A stretch of 64,000 nt of DNA from Syntrophotaleaceae bacterium. Lineage in GTDB: Bacteria > Desulfobacterota > Desulfuromonadia > Desulfuromonadales > Syntrophotaleaceae. This document shows positions 23,877 to 33,224 of this stretch, piece after piece. The stretch is taken from NCBI GenBank assembly GCA_041390365.1, contig JAWKQB010000003.1:992001-1056000 (forward strand), given 5' to 3'. A program made the translations under genes and the position numbers. Numbering within the stretch: the stretch's first letter is position 1; every line of letters starts with the position of its first letter. A model generated the notes under the pieces. The model searched no databases, was not told the origin of the DNA, and was given only the letters and a program-made list of their open reading frames with translations.

Positions 23877-26429
23877 TTATTTTGGAATAAGCAGAGGTTT
23901 CGTCTCAGGTTTCGCCCCGGTTCGATGCGGAAGGGTCGGGGACCGGGTCGGCAGAGTGGCCGGGGCGGTGGCGCTGCAGCTGCCGGTCATCCGGACCGTC
24001 AAGGCGGCCCGGTTGTTGCTCTCGTTGCTCTCCCCGACCTGCTGAAGACTGTCGAGTTGCCACTGCAGGGAGTGTGTCCCGGGATCAAGTTCGAGAATGG
24101 CCTCCACTTGGTGGGACTGGCCGGGAGCCAGGGGCGGCAAAGCTGTCATCCCTTTCACACCAGGCCAACCGATCTGGCTGGCGGGACTTGCCGCGCTGCC
24201 GGCATTCTTCACCGTCATCCGGATGGGAACCTGGCAGCGGCCCCCTGCGGCAGGTTTCAGAGTTGCCGCATCCAGGATCGTCGTTCCTGTCCACGGCACT
24301 TTTTTGCCGTTGATCTCCGGTCTGTTGTCCATCTGCAGGTCGGCGCTGCCCTGTTGGGTTACCGCAAGGGAGGCCTCCTTCGTCGCCGTAAGTTTCCGGG
24401 CGGTATCGGCGAGGGCCGGAGAAGTGGGAGGTTGCTGATTCGGGGGCAGTGTTCCGCTCATGACCTGTTGCTGTTGCTGCTGTTGCTGCTGGTGTTGCTG
24501 CAGCCCATTGGTGACCTGCACCTTCGCTGAGACGACAGCCAACTTGTCGGCCTGCACGGCAATCCTCTCCGCTTGGGAGATACGTGCCATCTCGTCTATT
24601 GGATTGGTGATCGGCCCGCTCGGATCAGTCAACTCCTGGATGCGGGAGAATTTGCTCTGCACGGGTTTGTCGGCTGCATTGGGCAATTCCATGTCGAACC
24701 AGATCCCGGGCGTGCTCAAACCGTCGATGCCGCCTGGCGGGGAGGAGAAGATCGGGTAAACATGGAAACCTGGCTGCGTGCTGGGCGGGCCGAACCCCCA
24801 GTCCCGCTGGGGCACCTCAACAGCCGTGCCGGCCACGACCAAAAGCGGATCGGGGCTCGGTATACCAAACAAACCGCCGATTTCTGAATCCTTGTTCAGA
24901 ACCTCGACCGCGTCAGCGACCTTCCCTTCGAGTGCGACGTAATCCGCCGTCTTTTTGAGGGTACATTCAAGTACCTTGGTGGGAAGGTCGGCAAAGCTCT
25001 TCTGGTATTCGCGGTCGCAGGCGACCTGCTGGGTCGGTCGGGTGCATTCCATCTTGACCGGGGTGCCCGGGCCAAAGGCGAAGGACAGCGCCGGAGAAAT
25101 CGTCTGACAGGGAATGGTCGAGCCGTGGGAAGTGAAGTAGGCCTGAATCAGGGCCGCCACCTCCTGGCCTACCTTGACCCGGCTGACCTGGCACTGCTGC
25201 TTCTGGCCGACATAATCCAGCAGGCCGGTGCATTTGCGAAACTTGTCGAGCGCATCGCAGACGATGGACTGGCCCGAGGAAACGCAAAGGTTCGCTTTGA
25301 TGACGTCGGTGAACCCCTCGACGAACTTGTACTTGTTGCTGTCGAAATGCTCGCCGCACCACTCCTGATTGGAGCCGATCTGGAGTTCGGCCGCCGTTTC
25401 CGGGAAATGGGAGATCCAGCCATCGACCTCGTCGAAGGTGGAAAAGTGGGATTTGCAGCGGTCGAAAGCGGTGTCCCGCGGGGAAGTGCCGGACTGAATA
25501 TAGCTGTTCGCGGCCAGACGGGCTACCGCATCGACCTTGTAATCGGCCCGCGCCGCCAGCAGTTCCGGCCAGACTTTATTGGTGATGTCGGCGGTCCAGG
25601 CGGCATCCACCGCCTGGGTATAGGCCCCGGCCGCGGTGGCGACGGAGTTGTCTATATGCGATTGCCAGGTCGCCAGTCCCCCCGGCATGCTCGAATAGAT
25701 CTCGCTCGCCCAGGCCTTGGCCTGGACCCCGATTGCCCAGCGCAGGTTATCGAAAGCCTTGGGGGCATAAGTGTTCTCGCGCGCATCCACTCCGGCTTTT
25801 ACCTGCTGGACGTAGAACATCTTGAGCAGGATGGCGTGCAGCGGCGGGCCGTCGTCGTCATCGCAAAAGCCGATGCCCTCGCAGATGGCCTCGCCGGCGC
25901 CGCTGATGGCGTCCCATGCGGCTTCGCCAACGTCAGCCAGGAAGGACAGCACGGCTCCCGCCCCTTCATAGAGACCCTTGGCGACCTCGTACAACTCCTC
26001 CAGGAGAGCGCATACGTCGCCGCCGCCGGCCAGGATCTGCACCGCCGCGCAGACGGCCGCCGCACCCAGGTGGTAGGCGGCGCTCCAGTAGTCGCCCTGC
26101 TTATAGGCGACATAGGCGTCGAGTGCCTGCCAGAATCCGCTTGGAATCTGTCCCCCTTCGGCGAGGGATTTGCCCGCCCCCGTGTCGTGGTACTGGTCGC
26201 TGCAGACCAGGACGTCGGAGCCGCTGGCGATGCAGCGGATGTAATCCCTTGAATCCGAAAGATAGGCGGAGCTGATCGGCAGATTGCCGGCCCCGACCTC
26301 ATCCTCGATATCCTGGTACAGGCCGATGAAGGTGTCCAGTGCATCGGCCCTGGCGATCGGTGCGGCCGCACTCAGGGCGGCCAGGCCGAGGAACAGGGGC
26401 AACAATCGGAACAGGAAGAACTGTTTCAT
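23877..26429 (-). CDS. Large exported Cys-rich protein with C-terminal CARDB-like domain
   Basis: 850 residues from ATG 26429 (GAGGAGGGCGAA upstream). A longer frame from 26498 is rejected because the signal peptide starts at 26429. The signal peptide ends near ARA/DALD. The N-terminal two thirds is helical with roughly twenty Cys and an Ala/Gly-rich hydrophobic stretch around residues 125-205. A poly-Gln tract lies near 640-652. Residues about 710-813 look like a CARDB/Ig-type domain (VPIRMTVKNAGSAASPASQI ... VGESNESNNRAALTV). A Pro/Thr-rich tail follows. Function unknown; likely periplasmic or cell-surface. Second to last in the exported cluster. Confidence 0.75.
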   Translation of the reverse strand: MKQFFLFRLLPLFLGLAALSAAAPIARADALDTFIGLYQDIEDEVGAGNLPISSAYLSDSRDYIRCIASGSDVLVCSDQYHDTGAGKSLAEGGQIPSGFWQALDAYVAYKQGDYWSAAYHLGAAAVCAAVQILAGGGDVCALLEELYEVAKGLYEGAGAVLSFLADVGEAAWDAISGAGEAICEGIGFCDDDDGPPLHAILLKMFYVQQVKAGVDARENTYAPKAFDNLRWAIGVQAKAWASEIYSSMPGGLATWQSHIDNSVATAAGAYTQAVDAAWTADITNKVWPELLAARADYKVDAVARLAANSYIQSGTSPRDTAFDRCKSHFSTFDEVDGWISHFPETAAELQIGSNQEWCGEHFDSNKYKFVEGFTDVIKANLCVSSGQSIVCDALDKFRKCTGLLDYVGQKQQCQVSRVKVGQEVAALIQAYFTSHGSTIPCQTISPALSFAFGPGTPVKMECTRPTQQVACDREYQKSFADLPTKVLECTLKKTADYVALEGKVADAVEVLNKDSEIGGLFGIPSPDPLLVVAGTAVEVPQRDWGFGPPSTQPGFHVYPIFSSPPGGIDGLSTPGIWFDMELPNAADKPVQSKFSRIQELTDPSGPITNPIDEMARISQAERIAVQADKLAVVSAKVQVTNGLQQHQQQQQQQQQVMSGTLPPNQQPPTSPALADTARKLTATKEASLAVTQQGSADLQMDNRPEINGKKVPWTGTTILDAATLKPAAGGRCQVPIRMTVKNAGSAASPASQIGWPGVKGMTALPPLAPGQSHQVEAILELDPGTHSLQWQLDSLQQVGESNESNNRAALTVRMTGSCSATAPATLPTRSPTLPHRTGAKPETKPLLIPK

Positions 26430-26442
26430 TTCGCCCTCCTCC

Positions 26443-27102
26443 TCAGCGCCGTTTCGCCGGCTTGGTACCAACGGGCACCACTCCGGTCCGGATGGCATGC
26501 TTCAGCTCGCCGACAGTGATTCGTTTGCCGCCGGGCGATTCCAGCACCGTATGATCAGGCTGGTTGAGCAAGGCTTTCCAGTCACTCTTCCCGGTGACCC
26601 TGGTGGCCCGCCCCGACAGATCGGGTCGCTGGTTCAGATTATTTATTGAGCGGCCCAGACGCTTTTCGATCTGGGGTTGGAGAAACCGCAGCTGGCCCAC
26701 CGTCAGCCTGTGCCCGGAGGGCAGCTCTATCGTCTCGTTGTCGGGGTATTTGAGCGCCTCGGCAAGGGCGGTGGGGCTGTCGACCCGCTTGCCGGTGGCA
26801 GCAGGCTTGTGACGCAGTGGCGCAGGCACGATGGCCGTGGCCGGAGCGCTCCGCAAGCGCCGGGCAGCCTGGTCCATGCGCCGCAGTTCACCCAGACGAA
26901 CCCTTTTTCCGTCGCTCAGCTCCACCTGATCGCTGTCAGGCCGGCTTGCAAGTGAGGACAGGCGCAGGTCGGGACTGATAGGGACGACATGGGGCCCGGC
27001 TGGTTGGACACCCAGGTCGGCCGCCTCTGTTGCGAGAGGAATCGTCATGATCGCCATGATCGAGATTGCAACTGCCGCTGCAGACAAAGAAAATTTTCCC
27101 AT
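26443..27102 (-). CDS. Exported protein with three copies of an 18-residue motif
   Basis: 219 residues from ATG 27102 (GGGAGGTACC upstream). The signal peptide ends near TEA/ADLG. Three internal repeats occur at about 56-73, 121-138 and 183-200 with the pattern D..[TQ]..E...G.R[VLI].[VL]G[EQ]L, separated by basic linkers. In each, a short strand pair (ELSDGKRVRLGEL, ELPSGHRLTVGQL, ESPGGKRITVGEL) could form a small beta-hairpin module. No family recognised. It ends 13 bases before the large Cys-rich gene, so they are surely cotranscribed. Confidence 0.75.
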   Translation of the reverse strand: MGKFSLSAAAVAISIMAIMTIPLATEAADLGVQPAGPHVVPISPDLRLSSLASRPDSDQVELSDGKRVRLGELRRMDQAARRLRSAPATAIVPAPLRHKPAATGKRVDSPTALAEALKYPDNETIELPSGHRLTVGQLRFLQPQIEKRLGRSINNLNQRPDLSGRATRVTGKSDWKALLNQPDHTVLESPGGKRITVGELKHAIRTGVVPVGTKPAKRR

Positions 27103-27152
27103 GGTACCTCCCATTGATGCTGCTCTTTCCTTGGACCTGTTGATGTCCTGAC

Positions 27153-28400
27153 TTATTGAGTCGGTGCCTCAAGGACCGGCATCGCTTTTTCCTCGTCCGG
27201 TTGGGTTTGAGGGGGGTGGAAAAAAATTTGGCGGTAATGGCTCGCACCGATTCCCGTTTGGCCCCGGTACGCCTGCACCTGCCAGACGTAAGGCATTCCG
27301 GGAACGATCCGGCCGACATCGAAAATGCTCAGGGTATAGGAATTTTCCCTGGTCATCGATGCAAGCAGAGGTTTGCGGCCGCTGAAATCCTCGCGGGAGA
27401 GCTCCTGGGGAGTCATTCCGCTTTCCAGTCCGTAAAGCTGCAGATGGTAGATCACGTCGTCTCCCGCCGATTGCCAGGAGAAGGTCGGCAAATCTTCCGA
27501 AGACAGTTCGACCCGGGTCAGATTCGGGGGATCGAGCAGTTCGAGGGTGCCGAGGGGCGGGCCCGGGGGCGCCTCGGCCACATAGTAGAAAATGACCGGC
27601 TCGTCGAATCCCGTAAGGGGCTCGAGCACCTCGAATTCGACCCGGTGCAGTCCGCCGGCATAGGTGGGGAAAACCGGAGTGGTCGGACTTGCCAGGGCGA
27701 TGTCCCGCTTTCCGGCCGGCAGGTAGCGGGTGACATGGGCGAGAACCTGACCGTCGACTTTCCATTGCCCCCGCAGGGTGCCGCCTCCGTTGTAGGTCAG
27801 GGTGGCGACGGCTCCCAGCCCCCGGCTGTTGCGGGGGACGGTGATCCTCCCGCCCGAGGAGGGGCGTGTCGGGTCCTGTCCGGGGGGATTGGTGAACTCC
27901 AGCAGCATATTCACCAGGGAGAACTGCCCCGCGGAAGAAGGCACGATCTGCAGTTCGACTTCCGAATCGGCCGGGAGCAGGTCCACGATCGACGGGGTGA
28001 AGGTTCGCCGGAAGAAAATACGGCTCTGGCCGAGTTCAAGGGCGGCGGTCATCACCCTGGCTGGGACGATGATGTTTTCCGTCGAACTCCCCTGATTGTT
28101 CACCAGATTGATGGTCAGGCTCCGGTTCCAGGTGCCGAGGAGGGTCCCTTCGCCGGTTTCGAATCGGCCCGCCGGGGAAGTGGCCTGAAAAGGCGGTGAA
28201 TCGAGCTGAAAGGCGCGGTAGAAGACCGGGACGGAACTGTTTGCTTCGGGAACGATATTGGCAGAGGGCGGAGTGGCGGTCACCGTCAGGGCTGCCGCGA
28301 CGGCAGGCAGCAGCGGGATAAGCAGCAGGCCGGCCAGGCGGCGGAAAAGAGCAGCTGCCGAGCACTTCAGTTGAAGGGAAAGAGAGCCTTTATCTATCAT
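27153..28400 (-). CDS. Exported beta-rich protein, fibronectin-III-like C-terminus
   Basis: 415 residues from ATG 28400 (GGAG six bases upstream). The signal peptide covers about 1-38 (GLLLIPLLPAVAAA). The mature chain is beta-rich without Cys. A C-terminal segment (about 285-395) has a fibronectin-like organisation (PTFSWQSAGDDVIYHLQLYG ... YVWQVQAYRG). I cannot name a family. It lies 30 bases after the barrel gene and 50 before the repeat-protein gene, in the middle of the exported cluster. A periplasmic adaptor or surface role is only a guess. Confidence 0.72.
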   Translation of the reverse strand: MIDKGSLSLQLKCSAAALFRRLAGLLLIPLLPAVAAALTVTATPPSANIVPEANSSVPVFYRAFQLDSPPFQATSPAGRFETGEGTLLGTWNRSLTINLVNNQGSSTENIIVPARVMTAALELGQSRIFFRRTFTPSIVDLLPADSEVELQIVPSSAGQFSLVNMLLEFTNPPGQDPTRPSSGGRITVPRNSRGLGAVATLTYNGGGTLRGQWKVDGQVLAHVTRYLPAGKRDIALASPTTPVFPTYAGGLHRVEFEVLEPLTGFDEPVIFYYVAEAPPGPPLGTLELLDPPNLTRVELSSEDLPTFSWQSAGDDVIYHLQLYGLESGMTPQELSREDFSGRKPLLASMTRENSYTLSIFDVGRIVPGMPYVWQVQAYRGQTGIGASHYRQIFFHPPQTQPDEEKAMPVLEAPTQ

Positions 28401-28430
28401 GGGTATCTCCAAAAAATGAGTATCAGCCGA

Positions 28431-30398
28431 TCAGATCAGCGACAGGGACAGGCCGCCCACACTGAGCAGCAGGAAAAGGGAATAATCCTCCTCCAGATCG
28501 TCGCCGGCCCGATCGTCGATGCGATGGTACCGGCCCCGCAGCGACAGAACCTTCCGGGCCTTTTCCAGGAAGGGGAGCTCCAGCCGCCAGTTGTATTGGC
28601 AGATGCCGTCGTAACTGATCGACTCCACCGAGTGGTCGTCGGTGCGGGAATCGAGAATGGAAAAGGTCAGATAGAGATCCTGGGTTTCCCCGATGATATA
28701 GGTGCCGGCCAGGGTGCCCTGCCACGTCTCGGTGACCGTGTCGCTGCCGGTATCGGTGCGGCCGTAGGACACCGAAGGGTTCAGCGAAAGCCGGTAGTCG
28801 GGCTGCCAGCCGAAATTGAGGATCGCCTGATGGGTGCGGCCGTCGGCGTCGGCAGGCGAGTCGTCGGCAAAGCGGGTATAGGTGTAGCTGGGCATCAAAT
28901 TCCATTTTTCCCGAACGATGGAAATTCCGGCGGTGAGCGATTGGCTCTGGTTTTCGATCGGATCGATCTCGTCCGGCTCGTCCGAACTGTCCTGGAAGGT
29001 GAAGTTGCCGTTGAGGAAGACACTGGGCCAGTCGGCCGGGTACAGATTGTAGGACAGGTCCAAAGAGGTATTGCGCACGACCGGCAGGTCGGAGTCGTTC
29101 TCAACGTTATCGCGATTGTGCAGCAGGCTGGCTGTCAGACTCGACTCCCGGAAGGTCCTGGTGCCGTAGAGGAGGTATTCCTCGCGGTCGTTGACCCCGG
29201 TGACATCGGCGATGCTGCGAAAGTCCTGTCCCAGGTATTTGTAGCCTCCCCCGTAGTCGTAGCTGCCTGCCCGGCCGGAGAAACGGACGGTCCATGCCCG
29301 TCCGCTGTCGGACCCTTCCCCGTCGCCCGTATCCTCGTCATAGCGGCTGTAGCTGTATTCGCCGTTCATGCGCAGACCCTCTCCCCACAATGCGGAGGCG
29401 AGGGCGAGGCTGTAGATCTGGCCTTTGGAAGGGGCGGCCAGGGTGGCGGTATTGTATCCCCCCGGCGCTCCGTTCTTGCCGGTGATGACGGTTCCCCTGG
29501 CGATCAGGCGGCCGTTGTCGAGCAGATCCTGCCCCAGGGAGCCGCCGACTAGCCGCTGGTCGGAACGATCCAGGCCGGTCATGTCGTCGAACCCGGTCAC
29601 CGGGATGCTGCTCACCATGAAGGCCTGAGCGTGGGTGCCGTCGGCATTGAGTTCCAGCATGGCCCCCCGTCGGGCGATGCTTTCGCCGGTCAATTCGGTG
29701 CCCGCCACCACCAGATCGCCAAGGGAAAGGCGCTGGCCCAGGTATTCGATCCGCAGCAGGTAATTGTTGAGGTTGAAGGTGTCGTCCGTCTCCTCTTCCC
29801 CCTCCTGCTCGGTCAGCCAGCCGTTGGCATCGAATGCGACCTTGACGTCCCCGCTTTCGACCAGCGAGGTCAGAGTGACGCTGGAGCCGACCTTCCAGTC
29901 CGGCTCGGCGCTGCCGTTCTTGCCGAACACCTTGCCGCCGATATCGGCATCGATGACCATGGTGGCGGAAGCCTTGTCGAAGTAGTCCGACTGGGGAACG
30001 ACGAAGGTCCAGACGCGCGGGGGGAGGATCACTCCATCGGCGTCCATGCTTTCGAGGGTGACAGTATGGGTGCCGAAATCGAGCGGGGTTTGGGGCGTGT
30101 AGCGGATCTCCCCCGACTCGATGCTCGCCAGCGGCGAGACATCGACATCGTCCACCAGAAGGCGCATGGAGGACCACTGGGCCGATCCCTCGATCTTGGT
30201 GAAATCGATGACGATGGTGGTTGGCGGCTCGGCAATCCGGGTGCCGTCCATCAGGGGCAGCACCAGGCGGGAAGGAACCCCTTGTGGCGGAGAAATCTGG
30301 ACCAGATTCTCTTCAGCGGTGGCGAAGGTTGACGCCGCCAACGTGATGAGGATCGCAGCCAGGGCGCTTGAGAAAAAACCTCTCCCTGAATACTTCAT
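28431..30398 (-). CDS. Predicted outer-membrane beta-barrel protein with N-terminal Ig-like region
   Basis: 655 residues from ATG 30398 (GGAGGG nine bases upstream). The signal peptide ends near TFATA/EEN. Residues about 30-150 look Ig-like, with the phrase TPLDFGTHTVTLESMDADG. From about 165 the sequence alternates hydrophobic and polar residues with turns rich in D, G and N (SYDYGGGYKYLG, LSLNPSVSYGRTDTG, DLYLTFSILDS), typical of a 16-strand or larger barrel. It ends in GGLSLSLI. First gene of the exported cluster. It could be a channel or secretion pore, but no specific family is recognised. Confidence 0.78.
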   Translation of the reverse strand: MKYSGRGFFSSALAAILITLAASTFATAEENLVQISPPQGVPSRLVLPLMDGTRIAEPPTTIVIDFTKIEGSAQWSSMRLLVDDVDVSPLASIESGEIRYTPQTPLDFGTHTVTLESMDADGVILPPRVWTFVVPQSDYFDKASATMVIDADIGGKVFGKNGSAEPDWKVGSSVTLTSLVESGDVKVAFDANGWLTEQEGEEETDDTFNLNNYLLRIEYLGQRLSLGDLVVAGTELTGESIARRGAMLELNADGTHAQAFMVSSIPVTGFDDMTGLDRSDQRLVGGSLGQDLLDNGRLIARGTVITGKNGAPGGYNTATLAAPSKGQIYSLALASALWGEGLRMNGEYSYSRYDEDTGDGEGSDSGRAWTVRFSGRAGSYDYGGGYKYLGQDFRSIADVTGVNDREEYLLYGTRTFRESSLTASLLHNRDNVENDSDLPVVRNTSLDLSYNLYPADWPSVFLNGNFTFQDSSDEPDEIDPIENQSQSLTAGISIVREKWNLMPSYTYTRFADDSPADADGRTHQAILNFGWQPDYRLSLNPSVSYGRTDTGSDTVTETWQGTLAGTYIIGETQDLYLTFSILDSRTDDHSVESISYDGICQYNWRLELPFLEKARKVLSLRGRYHRIDDRAGDDLEEDYSLFLLLSVGGLSLSLI

Positions 30399-30458
30399 GC
30401 AGACAAACCCTCCATGGAATAACAAAATTGCAGACAACTTCCGCAAAGTCTCGCAAGT

Positions 30459-31112
30459 TTATTTTCGGGCTCTGCTCCGAACCCGGTAGAGCCTTTCGGT
30501 AAAACCGCCTTCCTGCTCAAAAGCGGCAGCCTGGGCGGCGATCTGGCGGTCGAGCAGGCTGCAGGCAACGGCTATCAGGGTCAGGGCGGCATTGGCGGCG
30601 ATTTCGGGGTAGGTGGACTGGTTGGACTGGGTGGACGTTGTGGACGTTGTGGACGCCTCGGTTTGTCCGTTCTGTCCATCAGGTCCACAAAGTCCACTTT
30701 GTCCACCATGTCCATTCCTGGTTTCCCACACCCATTGCGCCACGTCATCGGCAGTGGCGCACCGCCGGGCTATCAGCTCCTTGCGTCGCGGGTCTTCCCG
30801 TGGCCAGATCGACAATCCCCGCTGCCGCAGAAAATCCTCGTAATCCAACTTGAGCTCTTCCAGACTGGCCCTGGCCACGTTGGTTAGTTTCAGCTCGGTT
30901 TTCTTCGAAGTGCCCGAGGCCTGACTCCCTTCGGCGATGTTCTGCACGCCGCTACGCGCCGCCTGCACCATCTGGTCCCGGGTACGGCTGAATCTGTCGA
31001 TGTAGCGGTCGCAGAAGCGCACCGTGACGTCATGGACGAGCTGCGCGATCTGAAAGCTTTTCAGGTTACGGTAGCCGCCATGACTGGGAATCAGTTCTTC
31101 ATGCTCGGTCAT
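30459..31112 (-). CDS. Four-helix-bundle protein (S23/IVS-like)
   Basis: 217 residues from ATG 31112, which has AAGGAGGGCAA upstream. The segment SFQIAQLVHDVTVRFCDRYI ... QMVQAARSGVQNIAEGS matches the four-helix-bundle family related to the proteins encoded in 23S rRNA intervening sequences. The family is small and its role unknown. The chain is split by a Ser/Thr/Gly/Gln-rich insert (about residues 135-168) encoded by a nonamer repeat element, after which the final helices resume (AANAALTLIAVACSLLDRQI). It lies 60 bases upstream of the barrel gene on the same strand. Confidence 0.8.
   Translation of the reverse strand: MTEHEELIPSHGGYRNLKSFQIAQLVHDVTVRFCDRYIDRFSRTRDQMVQAARSGVQNIAEGSQASGTSKKTELKLTNVARASLEELKLDYEDFLRQRGLSIWPREDPRRKELIARRCATADDVAQWVWETRNGHGGQSGLCGPDGQNGQTEASTTSTTSTQSNQSTYPEIAANAALTLIAVACSLLDRQIAAQAAAFEQEGGFTERLYRVRSRARK
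30607..30712. repeat. GTGGAC/GTCCAC nonamer inverted element inside a coding region
   Basis: The left arm carries repeated TGGAC units nine bases apart (GTGGACGTT twice). The right arm carries GTCCAC/GTCCAT units nine bases apart. The arms are reverse complementary and could fold into a long hairpin. The element is in frame with the four-helix-bundle gene. Confidence 0.75.
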
Positions 31113-31190
31113 TTGCCCTCCTTTTTTCGCGATGCCGAGGTTAATGAAATTTCTATGCAATAACAAGTCCTAAATAACGGCTTCTAAATG

Positions 31191-31217
31191 AAAAACCCCG
31201 CCTCTTGCGAGACGGGG
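31191..31217 (-). terminator. Rho-independent terminator of the polyamine operon
   Basis: On the minus strand CCCCGTCTC and GAGGCGGGG form a nine-pair stem (one G-T pair) with loop GCAA, followed by TTTTT. It lies 31 bases beyond the speA stop. Confidence 0.9.
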
Positions 31218-31247
31218 CCATTTTTTCCGGCAATATTGAAGGTCTTT

Positions 31248-33155
31248 TTATTCCCCTAGGTAGGTGTAGGAGACCAGGGTCTTGTCCAGCAACTCCAGAA
31301 AATGGCTCGTCTCCTCGAAGGAGATTTTGCGGGAGGCGACCCCCTTTTCCAGTGTGTCGCGGACATGCTTGAGGATTTCGGGGCCTTTGTACTGAACGTA
31401 CTTGAGGCTTTCCCAAGTGGCGTCGCCGCTGATGACGGTGTCGATCTTGTAGTTGGTCTTGCGGTTGAAGGAGACGTGCACGGCGTTGGTGTCGCCGAAC
31501 AGGTTGTGCATGTCGCCGAGTATCTCCTGGTATGCGCCGATCAGGAAAAAGCCGATGTAGTAGTCCTCGCCCGCCTCAATAGTGTGAATAGGCAGATACT
31601 CGGTGCGGCCGTTTTCGCCGACGAAGCTGGTGATTTCGCCGTCCGAATCGCATGTGATGTCGGCGATGGAGGCCATGACCTCGGGCTTCTGGTGAAGGCG
31701 CTGGATCGGCACGATGGGGAACAGCTGGTCGATGGCCCAGGAGTCGGGTAGCGACTGGAACAGCGAGAAGTTGGCGAAGTAGGTCTGACGCAGGCTCAGC
31801 TGGAATTCCTGGAACTCGTCCGGAACGTGTTTAAGGCGTTCGACGATGCCGGTGATCTTTATGAAGATCCTGCTGCAGAGCCATTCGGCGAGGGCCCGGT
31901 CGTGCAAGTTCAGGTAACCGAGGTTGAACAGGCTGACCGCTTCCTGGATCAGCTGGATGGTGTCGTGGTAGTCGACTCGCAGCGAGTGGCGATCGAGACT
32001 CTGGTAAATGTCGACCAGCTTCTGTACTGTCGGTGACAGATTCTCGGTTTTCTCCAGGGCTTCGTCGAAATCGGGCAGGTCGTTCTGGGTATTGGTATTG
32101 AGAATGTTGGTCACCAGCACCGAGTAGTGGGCAACGGTGGCTCGTCCTGATTCGGAAATGATGTTCGGGCAGGGCACGCCGGCTTCGTCGCAGATGTTCT
32201 TGACCTGGTAGACCACGTCGTTGGCATATTCGTCAATAGTGTAGTTGGCGCTGGAGAAGTCGCTCGATTTGGACCCGTCGTAGTCGACCCCCATGCCACC
32301 GCCGATGTCGAGGAATTGCAGGTTGACCCCCATCTTGCGCATTTCCACGTAGATGCGGGTCCCTTCGATCAGGGCGTTCTTGATTTTGTCGATCTTGGTG
32401 ATTTGGCTGCCGATATGGAAGTGCAGCAGCTTCACCGTATCGAGCATATTATTTTCCTTGAGGATCTCGACTGCAGCCAGAATCTCCGAAATCTTCAGGC
32501 CGAATTTGGCCTCCTCGCCGCCGGAGGTCGCCCATTTGCCGGTCCCTTTTGAGGAAAGCTTGACCCTGAAGCCGAGTTTGGGGACGATGCCCGATTTTTT
32601 TGAAAGGGCGATGATTTTTTCCAGCTCGAACAGCTTTTCGACCACGATGGTGATGTCGTAGTCGATGCGGGTGGCATAGAGGACCATTTCGATGAAATCG
32701 TTGTCCTTGTAGCCGTTGCAGATAATCGGCAGATTTTCTCCGGTAGCGAAGGAGATGGCCGCCACCAGTTCCGGTTTGGACCCGACTTCCAGTCCCATTT
32801 TATGTTTCTTGCCGAAATTGGCGATGGCCTCCACCACCTGCCGCTGCTGGTTGACCTTGATCGGGAAGAAGGTCTGGTAACCGGCCGGATACTGGTATTC
32901 GGCGATGGCATTCTTGAAGGCGCGGTTGATGGCGCCGATGCGCCCCTGAAGCACATCCATGAAACGGAGCAGGATCGGCGGCTTGATGTTGCGTTTGATC
33001 AAATCGTCTACCAGAGCCCGCAGGTCGATGGCGTACTTGGAACTCGGCGAGGGATGGACGCACATGTTCCCCTTCTTGTTGATGGAGAAGAAATCGTCCC
33101 CCCAGTTGGGCAGGTTGTATATCTTGGCGGAGTCCTTGATCGACCAACGTTTCAT
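31248..33155 (-). CDS. speA: Biosynthetic arginine decarboxylase (SpeA)
   Basis: 635 residues, normal for the large PLP-dependent SpeA. The PLP lysine is Lys100 in FFPIKVNQQRQVVEAI. Conserved blocks include LHFHIGSQI, DIGGGMGVDYDG and ESGRATVAHYSVLV. It makes agmatine from arginine. ATG 33155 is chosen; a GTG at 33167 is possible. It is the last gene of an operon with carboxynorspermidine synthase and decarboxylase, so the agmatine is presumably converted to putrescine by enzymes encoded elsewhere and then to spermidine. Followed by a strong terminator. Confidence 0.95.
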   Translation of the reverse strand: MKRWSIKDSAKIYNLPNWGDDFFSINKKGNMCVHPSPSSKYAIDLRALVDDLIKRNIKPPILLRFMDVLQGRIGAINRAFKNAIAEYQYPAGYQTFFPIKVNQQRQVVEAIANFGKKHKMGLEVGSKPELVAAISFATGENLPIICNGYKDNDFIEMVLYATRIDYDITIVVEKLFELEKIIALSKKSGIVPKLGFRVKLSSKGTGKWATSGGEEAKFGLKISEILAAVEILKENNMLDTVKLLHFHIGSQITKIDKIKNALIEGTRIYVEMRKMGVNLQFLDIGGGMGVDYDGSKSSDFSSANYTIDEYANDVVYQVKNICDEAGVPCPNIISESGRATVAHYSVLVTNILNTNTQNDLPDFDEALEKTENLSPTVQKLVDIYQSLDRHSLRVDYHDTIQLIQEAVSLFNLGYLNLHDRALAEWLCSRIFIKITGIVERLKHVPDEFQEFQLSLRQTYFANFSLFQSLPDSWAIDQLFPIVPIQRLHQKPEVMASIADITCDSDGEITSFVGENGRTEYLPIHTIEAGEDYYIGFFLIGAYQEILGDMHNLFGDTNAVHVSFNRKTNYKIDTVISGDATWESLKYVQYKGPEILKHVRDTLEKGVASRKISFEETSHFLELLDKTLVSYTYLGE

Positions 33156-33224
33156 AGATGTCACCACTTCCGGATGGTTGTTTAACGTTCAGCGAACTTG
33201 AATCATTCTTTGCCTTTGGGCCTG

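Noticed and set aside
28371..29552. 393-codon plus-strand open frame opposite the barrel gene
   Set aside because: Composition rich in Gly, Val and Gln typical of antisense frames; the minus-strand gene has a signal peptide, ribosome-binding site and barrel pattern.
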